A stretch of 64,000 nucleotides of DNA from Vibrio algarum. GTDB lineage: Bacteria; Pseudomonadota; Gammaproteobacteria; Enterobacterales; Vibrionaceae. This document shows, in pieces, positions 8,679 through 16,677 of the stretch. Where the stretch lies: assembly GCF_028204155.1 (NCBI RefSeq), contig NZ_JAQLOI010000001.1, positions 186,001-250,000 of the forward strand. Direction: 5' to 3'. Under the pieces are notes generated by a model. The model had not been told where the DNA came from and made no database searches. It saw only the letters and a program-made list of their open reading frames with translations. The translations under genes were made by a program, and so were the position numbers. The first letter of the stretch is position 1; each line of letters opens with the position of its first letter.

Positions 8679-10052
8679 ATGAATAGCATTGAAAATCTAA
8701 CTTGCTTTAAAGCCTATGATATTAGAGGAAAATTAGGCGAACAACTGAATGAAGATATTGCCTATAGAATTGGTCGCGCTTTTGGACAACTTCTAAAGCC
8801 TAAAACTGTTGTCGTTGGTGGGGATGTAAGACTGACATCTGAAGCGTTAAAATTAGCCATTGCGAATGGCTTACAAGATGCGGGAACCGATGTAATTGAT
8901 ATTGGTATGACAGGCACCGAAGAGATCTATTTTGCCACTAGTCACCTAAACGTAGATGGTGGTGTTGAAGTCACCGCCAGCCACAACCCTATTGACTATA
9001 ACGGTATGAAGTTAGTTCGAGAAGAGTCAAAACCGATCAGTGGTGATAGTGGGCTCAACGATATTAGGGATCTTGCTCAAAGTGGTGCGTTTATAGATGT
9101 TGCTCAACGTGGCAGCTACAGTAAAAAGTCTGTTTTGTCGGCGTATATTGACCATTTATTAACGTACATTTCTCCTGAAAACTTCCGTCCAATGAAGCTG
9201 GTAGTAAACTCAGGTAATGGCGCTGCAGGACATGTGGTTGATGCGATAGAAGAGCAATTCAAAAAACTTAACGTACCTGTTGAGTTCATAAAAGTACATC
9301 ATGAAGCTGATGGCACTTTCCCAAATGGCATCCCTAATCCTATTTTACAAGAAAACCGTGAAGATACGGCCAATGCGGTAAAGAAACATAAAGCGGATAT
9401 GGGTATTGCTTGGGATGGTGATTTCGACCGTTGCTTCTTATTTGACGAAAAAGGCAACTTTGTTGAAGGTTATTATATCGTTGGTATGTTAGCCGAAGCC
9501 TTCTTGAAAAAGAATTCAGATGCAAAAATCATCCATGACCCTCGTGTTTACTGGAATACTGTAGAAATTGCCAACTCCGAAGGTGGCACGCCTATCATGA
9601 CGAAATCTGGCCACGCGTTTATAAAAGAAAGAATGCGTCAAGAAGATGCCGTTTATGGTGGTGAAATGAGCGCCCATCACTACTTCCGCGACTTTGCTTA
9701 CTGCGATAGCGGTATGATCCCTTGGTTGCTCGTTGCTGAACTATTATGCGTGAACAACAAAACGCTTTCCGAAGCGCTTAACGAACGAATTCAATCATTT
9801 CCTGTATCTGGTGAAATTAACTCACGCATCGAAAATCCAAAAGTTGCTATTCAAAGAGTTAGAGATGCCTACGAATCAAGTGCTCTTTTAGTCGATGAGA
9901 CTGATGGACTAAATTTTGAATACGAAGACTGGCGCTTCAACCTTCGATCATCAAATACAGAGCCTGTAGTCCGCTTAAACGTTGAATCTAAAGGTGATGT
10001 AGCATTGATGGAGAAAAAGACACAAGAGCTACTTGCGATATTGAGGGCTTAA
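8679..10052 (+). CDS. manB: Phosphomannomutase
   Basis: Converts mannose 6-phosphate to mannose 1-phosphate for GDP-mannose. The 457-residue alpha-D-phosphohexomutase has FKAYDIRGKLGE at the N terminus, the phosphoserine loop TASHNPIDYNGMK (about residue 100), the metal loop DGDFDRCF, the sugar loop GGEMSAHHYF and the phosphate loop RSSNTEPVVRLN. Length and motifs match the ManB/CpsG type. Its partner manC is 9 kb away at 19305, so the pair is split. It stands alone, with an ops-like leader and a repeat copy after the stop. Confidence 0.95.
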   Translation: MNSIENLTCFKAYDIRGKLGEQLNEDIAYRIGRAFGQLLKPKTVVVGGDVRLTSEALKLAIANGLQDAGTDVIDIGMTGTEEIYFATSHLNVDGGVEVTASHNPIDYNGMKLVREESKPISGDSGLNDIRDLAQSGAFIDVAQRGSYSKKSVLSAYIDHLLTYISPENFRPMKLVVNSGNGAAGHVVDAIEEQFKKLNVPVEFIKVHHEADGTFPNGIPNPILQENREDTANAVKKHKADMGIAWDGDFDRCFLFDEKGNFVEGYYIVGMLAEAFLKKNSDAKIIHDPRVYWNTVEIANSEGGTPIMTKSGHAFIKERMRQEDAVYGGEMSAHHYFRDFAYCDSGMIPWLLVAELLCVNNKTLSEALNERIQSFPVSGEINSRIENPKVAIQRVRDAYESSALLVDETDGLNFEYEDWRFNLRSSNTEPVVRLNVESKGDVALMEKKTQELLAILRA

Positions 10053-10073
10053 TTTAAAAGTGAGCGAGTTAAA

Positions 10074-10125
10074 AGCGAGCGCCTTCGCTTCTGGAGCGCT
10101 CACTACGTTCGATTCTAGACTCAAG
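10074..10125 (-). repeat. Inverted copy of the dispersed repeat
   Basis: Read on the minus strand this gives CGAACGTAGTGAGCGCTCC, AGAAGCGAAGGCG and a TCTAG remnant. It is the right half of the repeat found in plus orientation at 12848-16786. It fills the gap between the convergent manB and DHH genes. Confidence 0.65.
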
Positions 10126-11083
10126 CCTGTAGATAATAATCGTCTACTTTATTAATAAAATCAGCTAGCTCTGTGTTTGGTAAAGCATTAATACCTGCAG
10201 CAGCTTCTCGCCCTCCCCCTGTCGCAAATTGGCCACATATCTCACTGGCACCCTGCTTATTATTCAAAGGGGCTCTTAACGAAACCGTATAAGTGTTGTC
10301 ACCATTTTGTGTCAGCACAGCATGGGCTGAGTTCGGGTTATCATTTGCTAACCAATTACCATAAACGCCACTAATTCGCCTTGAAGCCGCACTATTGGGC
10401 AATTCAAAAACCCTTAAAGAATCGCTCTTATGCATAGGTATAATGGCCAATGCTTTATCCATATCTTCCTGATACGATTTTTGCAGTTTATAAAATGGCG
10501 ACTCGTTATCTGCAATAACATCAAAGGGTGAAGGGTAAGCAAGCAAGGCTTTATACAGCTCAGCTGGGTGGAAATGTAAATCTTCTATTTTTGCGCCATA
10601 TCCATTGTAATTAATTAACGTACCGAGCTCTTTTAATGCACTTTTTTGTTCTGTATTTAAAGAAGCTTTATCGACAAGTTCATCGGCTTTTGCAATAAGG
10701 TTATCGCCATATGCCGCGGTAATAGCCCAAAGATGAAATTGTCCATCTAACAGATTATCAATGATCAAAGCGGTACAGGTATTAGCATCTAAGTCGATAT
10801 GAGCTTCTAGATTTTCATGCGTAGGAATGTCACCCGATTGATGATGGTCCACATAAAAAACAGTGGCCCCTTTATTTAAAACAGCGTCTAAACCTTTGAT
10901 GTTTTTCGCCATAGAAACATCCAGAACGGTCACATGATCTTGTGTCTCTGCCTCAATTTTTTCAACAAGGTTTATATCTCTTTTAACGCCAGTGATTAAC
11001 CTTGACGGTATTGGATTTGCTAATCGAAGTTGTAACAAAGCGATGATGCCATCAGCATCACCATTAAAGATATCGTAATTCAT
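10121..11083 (-). CDS. DHH/DHHA1-family phosphoesterase
   Basis: A 320-residue protein with DHH-family metal motifs: NGDADG at the N terminus, VLDVS, and the signature DHH in FYVDHHQSG. A C-terminal DHHA1-like glycine loop reads GGGREAAAG. Relatives include RecJ, nano-RNase and cyclic-dinucleotide phosphodiesterases, so a phosphodiester substrate is expected, but which one cannot be said. It starts 8 bp after the TetR gene and is probably co-transcribed with it. It is not an obvious polysaccharide gene and probably belongs to the chromosomal frame around rjg. Confidence 0.8.
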   Translation of the reverse strand: MNYDIFNGDADGIIALLQLRLANPIPSRLITGVKRDINLVEKIEAETQDHVTVLDVSMAKNIKGLDAVLNKGATVFYVDHHQSGDIPTHENLEAHIDLDANTCTALIIDNLLDGQFHLWAITAAYGDNLIAKADELVDKASLNTEQKSALKELGTLINYNGYGAKIEDLHFHPAELYKALLAYPSPFDVIADNESPFYKLQKSYQEDMDKALAIIPMHKSDSLRVFELPNSAASRRISGVYGNWLANDNPNSAHAVLTQNGDNTYTVSLRAPLNNKQGASEICGQFATGGGREAAAGINALPNTELADFINKVDDYYLQA

Positions 11084-11090
11084 AGTTTTC

Positions 11091-11726
11091 CTAGTTGTTC
11101 ATCGCTTTTATGCCATCTTCAAGAAGCTGAATTTGCTCCCTTCCCATTGGCGTGGTGTGCGGCTTAACGATAGCTATCATCTGCAAGACACCTTGATGAA
11201 TGATTTTTTCGGTAATGTCGGTTCTTGGGGACATGGCAGAACGATAACCAAGCCAACTGGATGCCACAAGGTGAAGAGTGGTAACAAGGGACTTAGCCTC
11301 TTCTTGATCAACCTTTAATAACTGAAGGTCAATAAACCCATTAAAGATAGCTTCAAGGTTTTTGCGTAGCTTTTCTTGAACGCTAAGATAACGCTCATGT
11401 AACACTTCATCTCGCTGTAAAATTTCGGGCAAATTTGCATAGAAAAACCGATATTTCCACATAAGCGTGAAGATAGAGTCCAAATAGCGTTTAAGCAAAA
11501 CCAAGCTTTCTTCTTGTGATTCTACTGGAGCAAAACGCTCTAATAGTTCGGTGGAATAGCACTCAAATATATCCCGAACAATCTCTTGTTTATTTCTAAA
11601 GTGGTAGTACAGATTACCTGGGCTGATTTCAATATGGGCCGCTATGTGGTTGGTCGTGATATTTCTTTCACCGTTATCGTTAAATAGATCGAGACTAGCT
11701 AAAACAATTCTTTCTCTGGTTTTCAT
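11091..11726 (-). CDS. TetR-family transcriptional regulator
   Basis: A 211-residue protein with an N-terminal helix-turn-helix (about residues 1-50): ILASLDLF, then ITTNHIAAHIEISPGNLYYHFRNK, the canonical TetR recognition helix. The rest is the helical ligand/dimer domain, with no recognisable ligand signature. It precedes the DHH gene by 8 bp on the same strand. An AT-rich 115-bp gap upstream is the likely autoregulated promoter. Confidence 0.88.
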   Translation of the reverse strand: MKTRERIVLASLDLFNDNGERNITTNHIAAHIEISPGNLYYHFRNKQEIVRDIFECYSTELLERFAPVESQEESLVLLKRYLDSIFTLMWKYRFFYANLPEILQRDEVLHERYLSVQEKLRKNLEAIFNGFIDLQLLKVDQEEAKSLVTTLHLVASSWLGYRSAMSPRTDITEKIIHQGVLQMIAIVKPHTTPMGREQIQLLEDGIKAMNN

Positions 11727-11848
11727 TCTTATTATCCATTGTGCTAACTATTGCATTACGCTAATTAAAACAAGTATAAGCAGAAATTATTGATTCTTAA
11801 AGGGGGAAGAGGTTTGACTGGATTTGATCGCGGCAATTATAAGGGGGT

Positions 11849-12133
11849 TTATAAATGTGAACGAGAGTCCATTTGATGGTGCAATATTCTAATTACAAAA
11901 ATGTGAGTGAGTCTAATTCGGTAAAAAATAGCATGCTTTGAAATATCAAACCTTCTAATACCTGCCTTCAAATGCGAGCAATCTCGACCTAAATATGGTG
12001 AAAAACCAAGAGAACTCAAGCACGACTCCATTTCAAATGTGTACTGCTCTGCTTGTTGCTCTCCAAAGTTATTCAGCGTGTATTGATAAATGTCACTAAA
12101 GTCTTGTACTGCTTTAAGTGACAATTTATACAT
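11849..12133 (-). CDS. parE: ParE/RelE-superfamily toxin
   Basis: A 94-residue protein with the ParE layout: LSLKAVQDFSDIYQYTLNNFG at the N terminus, LGRDCSHLKAGIRRFDISKH in the centre and VIRILHHQMD at the end. ParE toxins poison DNA gyrase; sequence alone does not exclude RelE-type mRNA cleavage. It overlaps the upstream antitoxin by 8 bp, the normal antitoxin-first order. Confidence 0.88.
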   Translation of the reverse strand: MYKLSLKAVQDFSDIYQYTLNNFGEQQAEQYTFEMESCLSSLGFSPYLGRDCSHLKAGIRRFDISKHAIFYRIRLTHIFVIRILHHQMDSRSHL

Positions 12134-12368
12134 TGCGCTTAGCCTTAATCATCGCTGCAATTTCTGTCACTGTTAACTCAGACTCCCCACTTAAATCACC
12201 AACATCAATGGCATTGCGAAGTGATTTGGTTTCGTATTCTTGCTGTTCCAATAACCTTAAAGCACTTCTTACAACTTCACTTGTCGAACCATAACGACCA
12301 CTCTTAATCATTTCTTCGATAAATCCAATTAAGGATTCTCCTAACGTTACACTTGTTGTTCTGCCCAT
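12126..12368 (-). CDS. parD: ParD-like antitoxin (CopG/ribbon-helix-helix)
   Basis: An 80-residue antitoxin beginning MGRTTSVTLGESLIGFIEEM, a ribbon-helix-helix DNA-binding domain, then YGSTSEVVRSALRLLEQQE, the ParD signature, and an acidic toxin-binding tail. The ATG at 12368 is preferred to a GTG 6 bp upstream because AGGTGTGAG sits at proper spacing. The AT-rich upstream stretch with TATATACTTACGC is the likely autoregulated promoter. Confidence 0.88.
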   Translation of the reverse strand: MGRTTSVTLGESLIGFIEEMIKSGRYGSTSEVVRSALRLLEQQEYETKSLRNAIDVGDLSGESELTVTEIAAMIKAKRNV

Positions 12369-12481
12369 TCTCACACCTGTGTTATTTATTCACACAGCGT
12401 AAGTATATATTATGCGACCAAAACCTCATAAATTAATAACAAGTTAATACGTTTGAGTTGTGAACATGGGTAATCCGATAG

Positions 12482-12763
12482 TCATAGAACCTCATCTCTA
12501 ATTTTGTTTTTTCTTTCTTCCATTATTATTTCTGCTTCCTTGTGATAATGGAACTTAGCCTCTCCTCTTTCGTACTTATCAAACGCTGCATTAATTTGAC
12601 TGGTAAGCCATGAATCATGGTCTTCAAACTGACGCTGCTCCCTAGCTAAATCTTCTGCTAATTTTCGACATACATCACTTAATGTACCGCCTTTTCTTTC
12701 TATGGCCTTTTGCGCTAGTGACTTTATTTCTTCATTTATTCTGAATTGTACTCTAGTGTCCAT
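12482..12763 (-). CDS. RelB/DinJ-family antitoxin without a toxin partner
   Basis: From the ATG at 12763 the 93-residue product reads MDTRVQFRINEEIKSLAQKA then GGTLSDVCRKL, DHDSWLTSQINAAFDKYE and IMEERKNKIR, a good RelB/DinJ pattern. The frame extends 32 codons upstream, but that part is atypical and runs into intergenic repeat sequence, so the internal start with AAGG upstream is chosen. Only 108 bp separate its stop from parD, too short for a relE toxin. It may be an anti-addiction orphan or a relic. Confidence 0.75.
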   Translation of the reverse strand: MDTRVQFRINEEIKSLAQKAIERKGGTLSDVCRKLAEDLAREQRQFEDHDSWLTSQINAAFDKYERGEAKFHYHKEAEIIMEERKNKIRDEVL

Positions 12764-12847
12764 TTTTACAACCTTAACGATTTCAATGTCATTACGTTTG
12801 TTGGTACGCCGTAATAGTAAAGGCAAGAATCTAGAGTCTTGAACACT

Positions 12848-12938
12848 TGTTTTGCTCATTTCTTGAATCTTGAATCTTGAATCTAGAATCTAGAAGCGAA
12901 CACAGTGAGCGCTCCAGAAGCCGAAGGCGATCGCTTTA
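12848..12938 (+). repeat. Dispersed repeat copy at the 3' end of rjg
   Basis: Tandem GAATCTT/GAATCTAGA heptads lead into TAGAAGCGAACACAGTGAGC, CGCTCCAGAAGCCGAAGGCG and ATCGCTTTAAA. The copy ends within about 6 bp of the rjg stop codon and its left end abuts the relB block. Confidence 0.75.
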
Positions 12939-12943
12939 AATAA

Positions 12944-14272
12944 TCAAACCACAGAATAATCTTTAGCCACCAGTTCATTAGCAAAGGTTAATTGTGCGTC
13001 AAATTCACCATGGATAAGGTGTATTTCTTGCGGTTTCACTTCTATTTCGTCTACAAACGCGTGTAAATCTCTATTATCAGCATGGGCTGAGTACCCTGAC
13101 ATAGTATGAATTTGTGCTTTTACCTCTATTTCGTCACCATCAATCCAAACTCTCTCTGGTCGCGATTGTAATGTTTGACCTAAAGTTCCTTTCGCTTGAT
13201 ACCCTGCAAAAACAATATCGGTGCGCTTATCGGATAACAACGCTTTGAGATAACCAACTATTCGTCCACCTTCACACATACCCGATGCGGCAACCACAAT
13301 GGCAGGCTCACCTGATGAAGCTAAACGATTAACTAAGCGTTGATGTGATGGGTAGTTATCAATTTGAATACACTGTTTAAACGCAAGTGGATGTCTCCCC
13401 TGTGAAATTTTTTGTTTCGCTTCTTTGCCCCATAGTTTTTTGAAACGTCGATAGGATTTAGTGACCTTTTGAGCCATCGGAGAATCTAAAATAATAGGAA
13501 TATCCGCTTCTAGTTCTGATTGGTAAATGAGTTGCTCAATATCAAAAAGTAACTCTTGAGTTCGACCAACACTGAAAGCAGGAATCAGGATGGTGCCACC
13601 GTCTCGCAAAGAGCGAGTAATTATTTCCTTAAGTCTGGACGAGCGACTTTTTACATCCTCATGGCAGCGATTACCATAGGTGGATTCGATAAACAGATAA
13701 TCAGCTCTTTGAGGTGATATAGGATCCGGTAATAATGGGGTGTTGCTTGCTCCCAAGTCACCTGTAAAAACCACGATACTGTCGTCCGATAGTTTTATTT
13801 CTACATAGGCTGAGCCTAAAATATGGCCTGCGGGGTTTAGTCTTATATAACAGTAATCTTTTGACACTCCATCTTTGGCAGAAACTCGTTGCCAACGCCC
13901 ATAATCAATCGTCTTAATTCGCCTTTTTACTAACGCTAAAATCGACTCTCTATTGCTTCTTTTCATACCTAACTGAAGCTTTAAACCGTCGTCCAACATC
14001 AATGGCATCAGTTCTGCTGTTGCTGCAGTGCAATAAATTGGCCCAGAATAGCCAGCCGCCAATAACCAAGGCAAGCGGCCAATGTGATCGATATGAGCAT
14101 GAGTAATAATGAGCGTGCTGATTTGATGAACAGGAAAACGAATGGCTAAAGGCTTAACATCCTCGCCTTGAAACTGACCACAATCAATTAATACGCTTCG
14201 CTTTGGGCTATAAAAAAGTTCATGGCAAGAACCGGTAACAGTGTCTTTGCCACCATGATGAATGACCTTCAT
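12944..14272 (-). CDS. rjg: Beta-CASP metallo-beta-lactamase-fold RNA nuclease
   Basis: A 442-residue protein with the MBL motif HAHIDHIGR, a second-domain FIESTYGNR and the beta-CASP features ILDSPMAQK, AASGMCEGGR and GYSAHADNRDLHAF. This is the bacterial CPSF-like or RNase J-like single-strand RNA nuclease family. In Vibrio the gene is called rjg and marks one edge of the O-antigen/capsule region, with hldD at the other; both are present here. Dispersed repeats bound it on both sides. Confidence 0.9.
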   Translation of the reverse strand: MKVIHHGGKDTVTGSCHELFYSPKRSVLIDCGQFQGEDVKPLAIRFPVHQISTLIITHAHIDHIGRLPWLLAAGYSGPIYCTAATAELMPLMLDDGLKLQLGMKRSNRESILALVKRRIKTIDYGRWQRVSAKDGVSKDYCYIRLNPAGHILGSAYVEIKLSDDSIVVFTGDLGASNTPLLPDPISPQRADYLFIESTYGNRCHEDVKSRSSRLKEIITRSLRDGGTILIPAFSVGRTQELLFDIEQLIYQSELEADIPIILDSPMAQKVTKSYRRFKKLWGKEAKQKISQGRHPLAFKQCIQIDNYPSHQRLVNRLASSGEPAIVVAASGMCEGGRIVGYLKALLSDKRTDIVFAGYQAKGTLGQTLQSRPERVWIDGDEIEVKAQIHTMSGYSAHADNRDLHAFVDEIEVKPQEIHLIHGEFDAQLTFANELVAKDYSVV

Positions 14273-14366
14273 AGAACTCTCCTGATTTATGCATCAAAAG
14301 AACGATAAATGAAGTAGCGGATAGAATGGAAAATTAAGTTAATTTTTTGGAGGGATGTCTTCGGGG

Positions 14367-14480
14367 ATTGAGTATTGAAGTTTGAGTTTTGAAGCTTGAA
14401 GCTTGAGCACTCGCTTTGCTCGCTTCTAGATTCTAGAAGCGAACATAGTGAGCGCTCAAGAAGCCGTAGGCGATCATTTT
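14367..14480 (+). repeat. Dispersed repeat copy that ends the truncated hepT
   Basis: TTGAAGCTTGAAGCTTGAGC, ACTCGCTTTGCTCGC, TTCTAGATTCTAGAAG, CGAACATAGTGAGCGCTC, then AAGAAGCCGTAGGCGATC. The halves GAGCACTCGCTTTGCTCG and CGAACATAGTGAGCGCTC are imperfect inverted repeats, so the RNA can fold into a long hairpin. It begins 95 bp upstream of the rjg start and finishes exactly where the hepT frame ends. Confidence 0.8.
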
Positions 14481-14686
14481 TAATACCTAAAGAACAGCTT
14501 CAATTTTCTATTCGCGATATCAATAGAGGCTTCACAAAGACGCTGTAAATTAAGTATAACTGAATCTTGCTTGGTGAAGTTGACTCTCAAGGCCTGCGCA
14601 TCTCCTTGATACTCTTCAGCAATACGGACTAAACAACGCTCTATAATTTCAGCTTTATTAACGATAACATCATCATAGCTGTTCAT
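14480..14686 (-). pseudogene. hepT: HepT-like toxin (HEPN), C-terminally truncated
   Basis: The 68-residue frame starts like HepT: VIVNKAEIIERCLVRIAEEY, FTKQDSVILNLQRLCEASID. It then ends in unrelated residues beside the repeat. Full HepT proteins are about 135-145 residues, and their catalytic RX4-6H motif lies in the part missing here. The start overlaps the mntA stop by 4 bp, as in intact MntA-HepT pairs. It is probably inactive as a nuclease, with the truncation made by recombination at the repeat. Confidence 0.75.
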
Positions 14687-15105
14687 TTTCTTACCACCTC
14701 ATTGCCACCAGCATTTTCATTCTTCCAACGTTCTACGAAACTAGCAAGATTATCTTGACGGCTATATTGCAAATCTTGATACATTCTAAAGGTGTCTGTC
14801 TCAAAGAAATCAGCTTTTATACGATCACCGACTAAAAACAAGCCTTCAGTGACAACCTGAAAGCGCAGTACCGTATTGCACTCCATCAAATTGATGAGAT
14901 CAACGTCTTTGTTCAATTGCTTCGAAATGGCTTGTGCCGATTCCCAAACGGCGATAGACGTCATTGGCTCTGTCGGAAACACAGCAATATCGATGTCGCT
15001 ATTTTTTGTCGACCGTCCAGATGCATAAGACCCAAACAGATAGGCAAATTCAACACCTTTAGGCAGGTGCTGCTGAAGCGCCTTCACTATTAATATTTGA
15101 TCCAT
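14683..15105 (-). CDS. mntA: MntA-like nucleotidyltransferase antitoxin
   Basis: A 140-residue minimal nucleotidyltransferase with the motif GSYASGRSTKNSDID, fitting the GSX10DXD pattern of MntA, followed by the third acidic position in KDVDLINLM. MntA enzymes neutralise HepT by adding AMP to its catalytic region. Because hepT is truncated, this copy may be maintained without a live toxin. It is bounded by repeat copies on both sides. Confidence 0.85.
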   Translation of the reverse strand: MDQILIVKALQQHLPKGVEFAYLFGSYASGRSTKNSDIDIAVFPTEPMTSIAVWESAQAISKQLNKDVDLINLMECNTVLRFQVVTEGLFLVGDRIKADFFETDTFRMYQDLQYSRQDNLASFVERWKNENAGGNEVVRK

Positions 15106-15160
15106 TGGCTACCTGCGTGATTGCATAGAGACTATTTAGTTTACTTTAATTTTAAATTTA

Positions 15161-15252
15161 AGTCTTGAGGGTTGAAGATTGACCACTCGCGTTTCTAGAT
15201 TCTAGAAGCGAACATAGTGAGCGCTCCAGAAGCCGCAGGCGATCGCTTTTAA
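15161..15252 (+). repeat. Dispersed repeat copy left of the higBA block
   Basis: GTCTTGAGGGTTGAAGATTG, ACCACTCGCGTTTC, TAGATTCTAGAAGCG, AACATAGTGAGCGCTCC, AGAAGCCGCAGGCGATCGC. From about 15193 onward it is part of a longer direct duplication with the copy near 16183. Confidence 0.8.
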
Positions 15253-15433
15253 ATCCAGATCACACATTTTAATTCACAATTCAACAACGCAAATAATTTA
15301 AAAAAGCAATATATCTCATTTAACCAACGATACTGATTATGAGATTTGAGAAACTAAAAGTATGGCAAGATAATTGTCGATTACCTGTTAAGGCAACGAA
15401 AGCTTTTTCAACGTTTGCAAATTATAGCTTAAA
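15193..15433 (+). repeat. Direct duplication, left arm (partner 16183-16423)
   Basis: About 240 bp are repeated at a constant offset of 990 bp with no gaps and scattered mismatches. The unit holds the right half of the dispersed repeat, an 85-bp leader and the first 30 or so codons of a four-helix-bundle gene. Similarity stops abruptly after TTATAGCTTAAAA. The two arms enclose higBA. Confidence 0.85.
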
Positions 15434-15533
15434 AATTCAAACGGCAATTGCATCAGCAAAACCTATCATATATGATATCTTCGCGAGTCATAATATAATA
15501 TTTAGAAGATACCGTTATGGCTTGGAATATTGA
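15339..15533 (+). pseudogene. Truncated four-helix-bundle protein gene (5' fragment)
   Basis: The first residues MRFEKLKVWQDNCRL match those of the intact copy at 16329 almost exactly. Similarity is lost after about residue 31 (NYSLK), and the remainder is unrelated sequence running into the higB promoter. It lacks the family core SALSIPSNIAEG and is therefore a non-functional fragment left by duplication or recombination. Confidence 0.75.
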
Positions 15534-15885
15534 CCTGTTTGAAGGCGTGGAAGATGAGATTCTTCGTATGCCGCCTAAAATTCAAGCTCGAATGATTAAA
15601 ATGCTTGAACTCATTGAAACACATGGCGCTAATCTAGGCGAGCCCCATACAAAATCAATGGGAAAAGGTTTGTTTGAAATACGAGCCAAGGCACAAGAAG
15701 GTATCGGTAGAAGTTTATTTTGCTATTTAAACGGCAAAAATATCGTCATTCTTCGTGCCTTTGTTAAGAAAAGTCAGAAGACGCCTAAAAAAGAACTCAC
15801 TCTTGCTATAAATAGAATGAAAAAGGCTAAAAATGAACACCTTAAAATCTCTCAAATTAAAAGCCCTCAGCGACGCGGAAGTTAA
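15517..15885 (+). CDS. higB: HigB/RelE-type toxin (phage Gp49-like)
   Basis: A 122-residue protein with the Gp49/HigB pattern: MPPKIQARMIKMLELIETHG, KSMGKGLFEIRAKAQEGIGR, then VILRAFVKKSQKTPKKEL. Family members cleave mRNA on the ribosome. The toxin-first order and 53-bp overlap with the antitoxin are typical of higBA. The AT-rich TCATAATATAATATTTAG just upstream is the likely promoter. It lies inside the duplicated four-helix-bundle segment, so it probably arrived as an insertion. Confidence 0.85.
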   Translation: MAWNIDLFEGVEDEILRMPPKIQARMIKMLELIETHGANLGEPHTKSMGKGLFEIRAKAQEGIGRSLFCYLNGKNIVILRAFVKKSQKTPKKELTLAINRMKKAKNEHLKISQIKSPQRRGS

Positions 15886-16111
15886 GCATGAATATGATGC
15901 ACTCGAAGCGGAATTCAACTTTATCCATGCATTACTATGCATGCGACAAAACGCTGGGTTAACTCAGTATGAAGTAGCGGAAAGAATGGGAACGAAAGAA
16001 GCCAATATTTCTAGACTAGAAAAAGGCAATGGTAACCCAACAATAAAAACGTTGACTAAATACGCTAAAGCATGTGGTTGTCAGTTAGATCTGAGCTACA
16101 AGCCTATCTAG
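15833..16111 (+). CDS. higA: HigA-type XRE antitoxin
   Basis: A 92-residue antitoxin with a Cro/C1 helix-turn-helix: RQNAGLTQYEVAERMGTKEA, NISRLEKGNGNPTIKTLTKY. The N-terminal part is the toxin-facing region. It overlaps higB and probably represses the pair's promoter. Confidence 0.88.
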   Translation: MNTLKSLKLKALSDAEVKHEYDALEAEFNFIHALLCMRQNAGLTQYEVAERMGTKEANISRLEKGNGNPTIKTLTKYAKACGCQLDLSYKPI

Positions 16112-16134
16112 CCCTAATTTAAATTATTAAAGAA

Positions 16135-16242
16135 TGAGCACTCGCTTTGCTCGTTTCTAGGTTCTAGGTTCTAGGTTCTAGATTCTAGATTCTAGAAGCG
16201 AACTTAGTGAGCGCTCCAGAAGCCGCAGGCGATCGCTTTTAA
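16135..16242 (+). repeat. Dispersed repeat copy between higA and the four-helix-bundle gene
   Basis: GAGCACTCGCTTTGCTCG, then six TTCTAGG/TTCTAGA heptads in tandem, AAGCGAACTTAGTGAGC, GCTCCAGAAGCCGCAGGCG and ATCGCTTTTAAAT. Heptad number differs between copies (two to six), suggesting slippage. Confidence 0.85.
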
Positions 16243-16423
16243 ATCCAGATCACACATTTTAATTCACAATTCAACAACGCAAATAATTTAAAAAAGCAAT
16301 ATATCTCATTTAACCAACGAAACTGATTATGAGATTTGAGAAACTAAAAGTTTGGCAAGATAGTTGTCGATTATCTGTTGAGATAACGAAAATTTTTTCA
16401 ACATGTTCAAATTATAGCCTAAA
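16183..16423 (+). repeat. Direct duplication, right arm (partner 15193-15433)
   Basis: This is the same 240-bp unit as at 15193, here leading into an intact four-helix-bundle gene, so this arm is the parental one. Confidence 0.85.
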
Positions 16424-16673
16424 AGATCAGATAACCAGGAGCGCTCTTTCTATCCCTTCAAATATCGCAGAAGGAGAAGAAAGACAAAGCAACAAAGACA
16501 CATCTCGATTTTATTACTACTCTAAAGGCTCATGCGGCGAGTTAGTAACCCAACTATATATTGCAATAGAATTAGGTTATATCGACAAAACAAAAGGGTT
16601 GCTTCTAGTTCAAGACGTGAAAAAAATTGCAGCAGTCATCGCAAAACTTATACAAAGGAAATCAAAACCTTAG
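16329..16673 (+). CDS. Four-helix-bundle protein (23S rRNA intervening-sequence type)
   Basis: A 114-residue protein of the family found inside rRNA intervening sequences and as scattered accessory genes. Signature segments are FEKLKVWQDS, RSALSIPSNIAEGEER, FYYYSKGSCGELVTQLYIA and a final helix. The molecular function of the family is not established. It is intact here, bounded by repeat copies, with a 5' fragment 990 bp upstream. Confidence 0.85.
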   Translation: MRFEKLKVWQDSCRLSVEITKIFSTCSNYSLKDQITRSALSIPSNIAEGEERQSNKDTSRFYYYSKGSCGELVTQLYIAIELGYIDKTKGLLLVQDVKKIAAVIAKLIQRKSKP

Positions 16674-16677
16674 ATGA

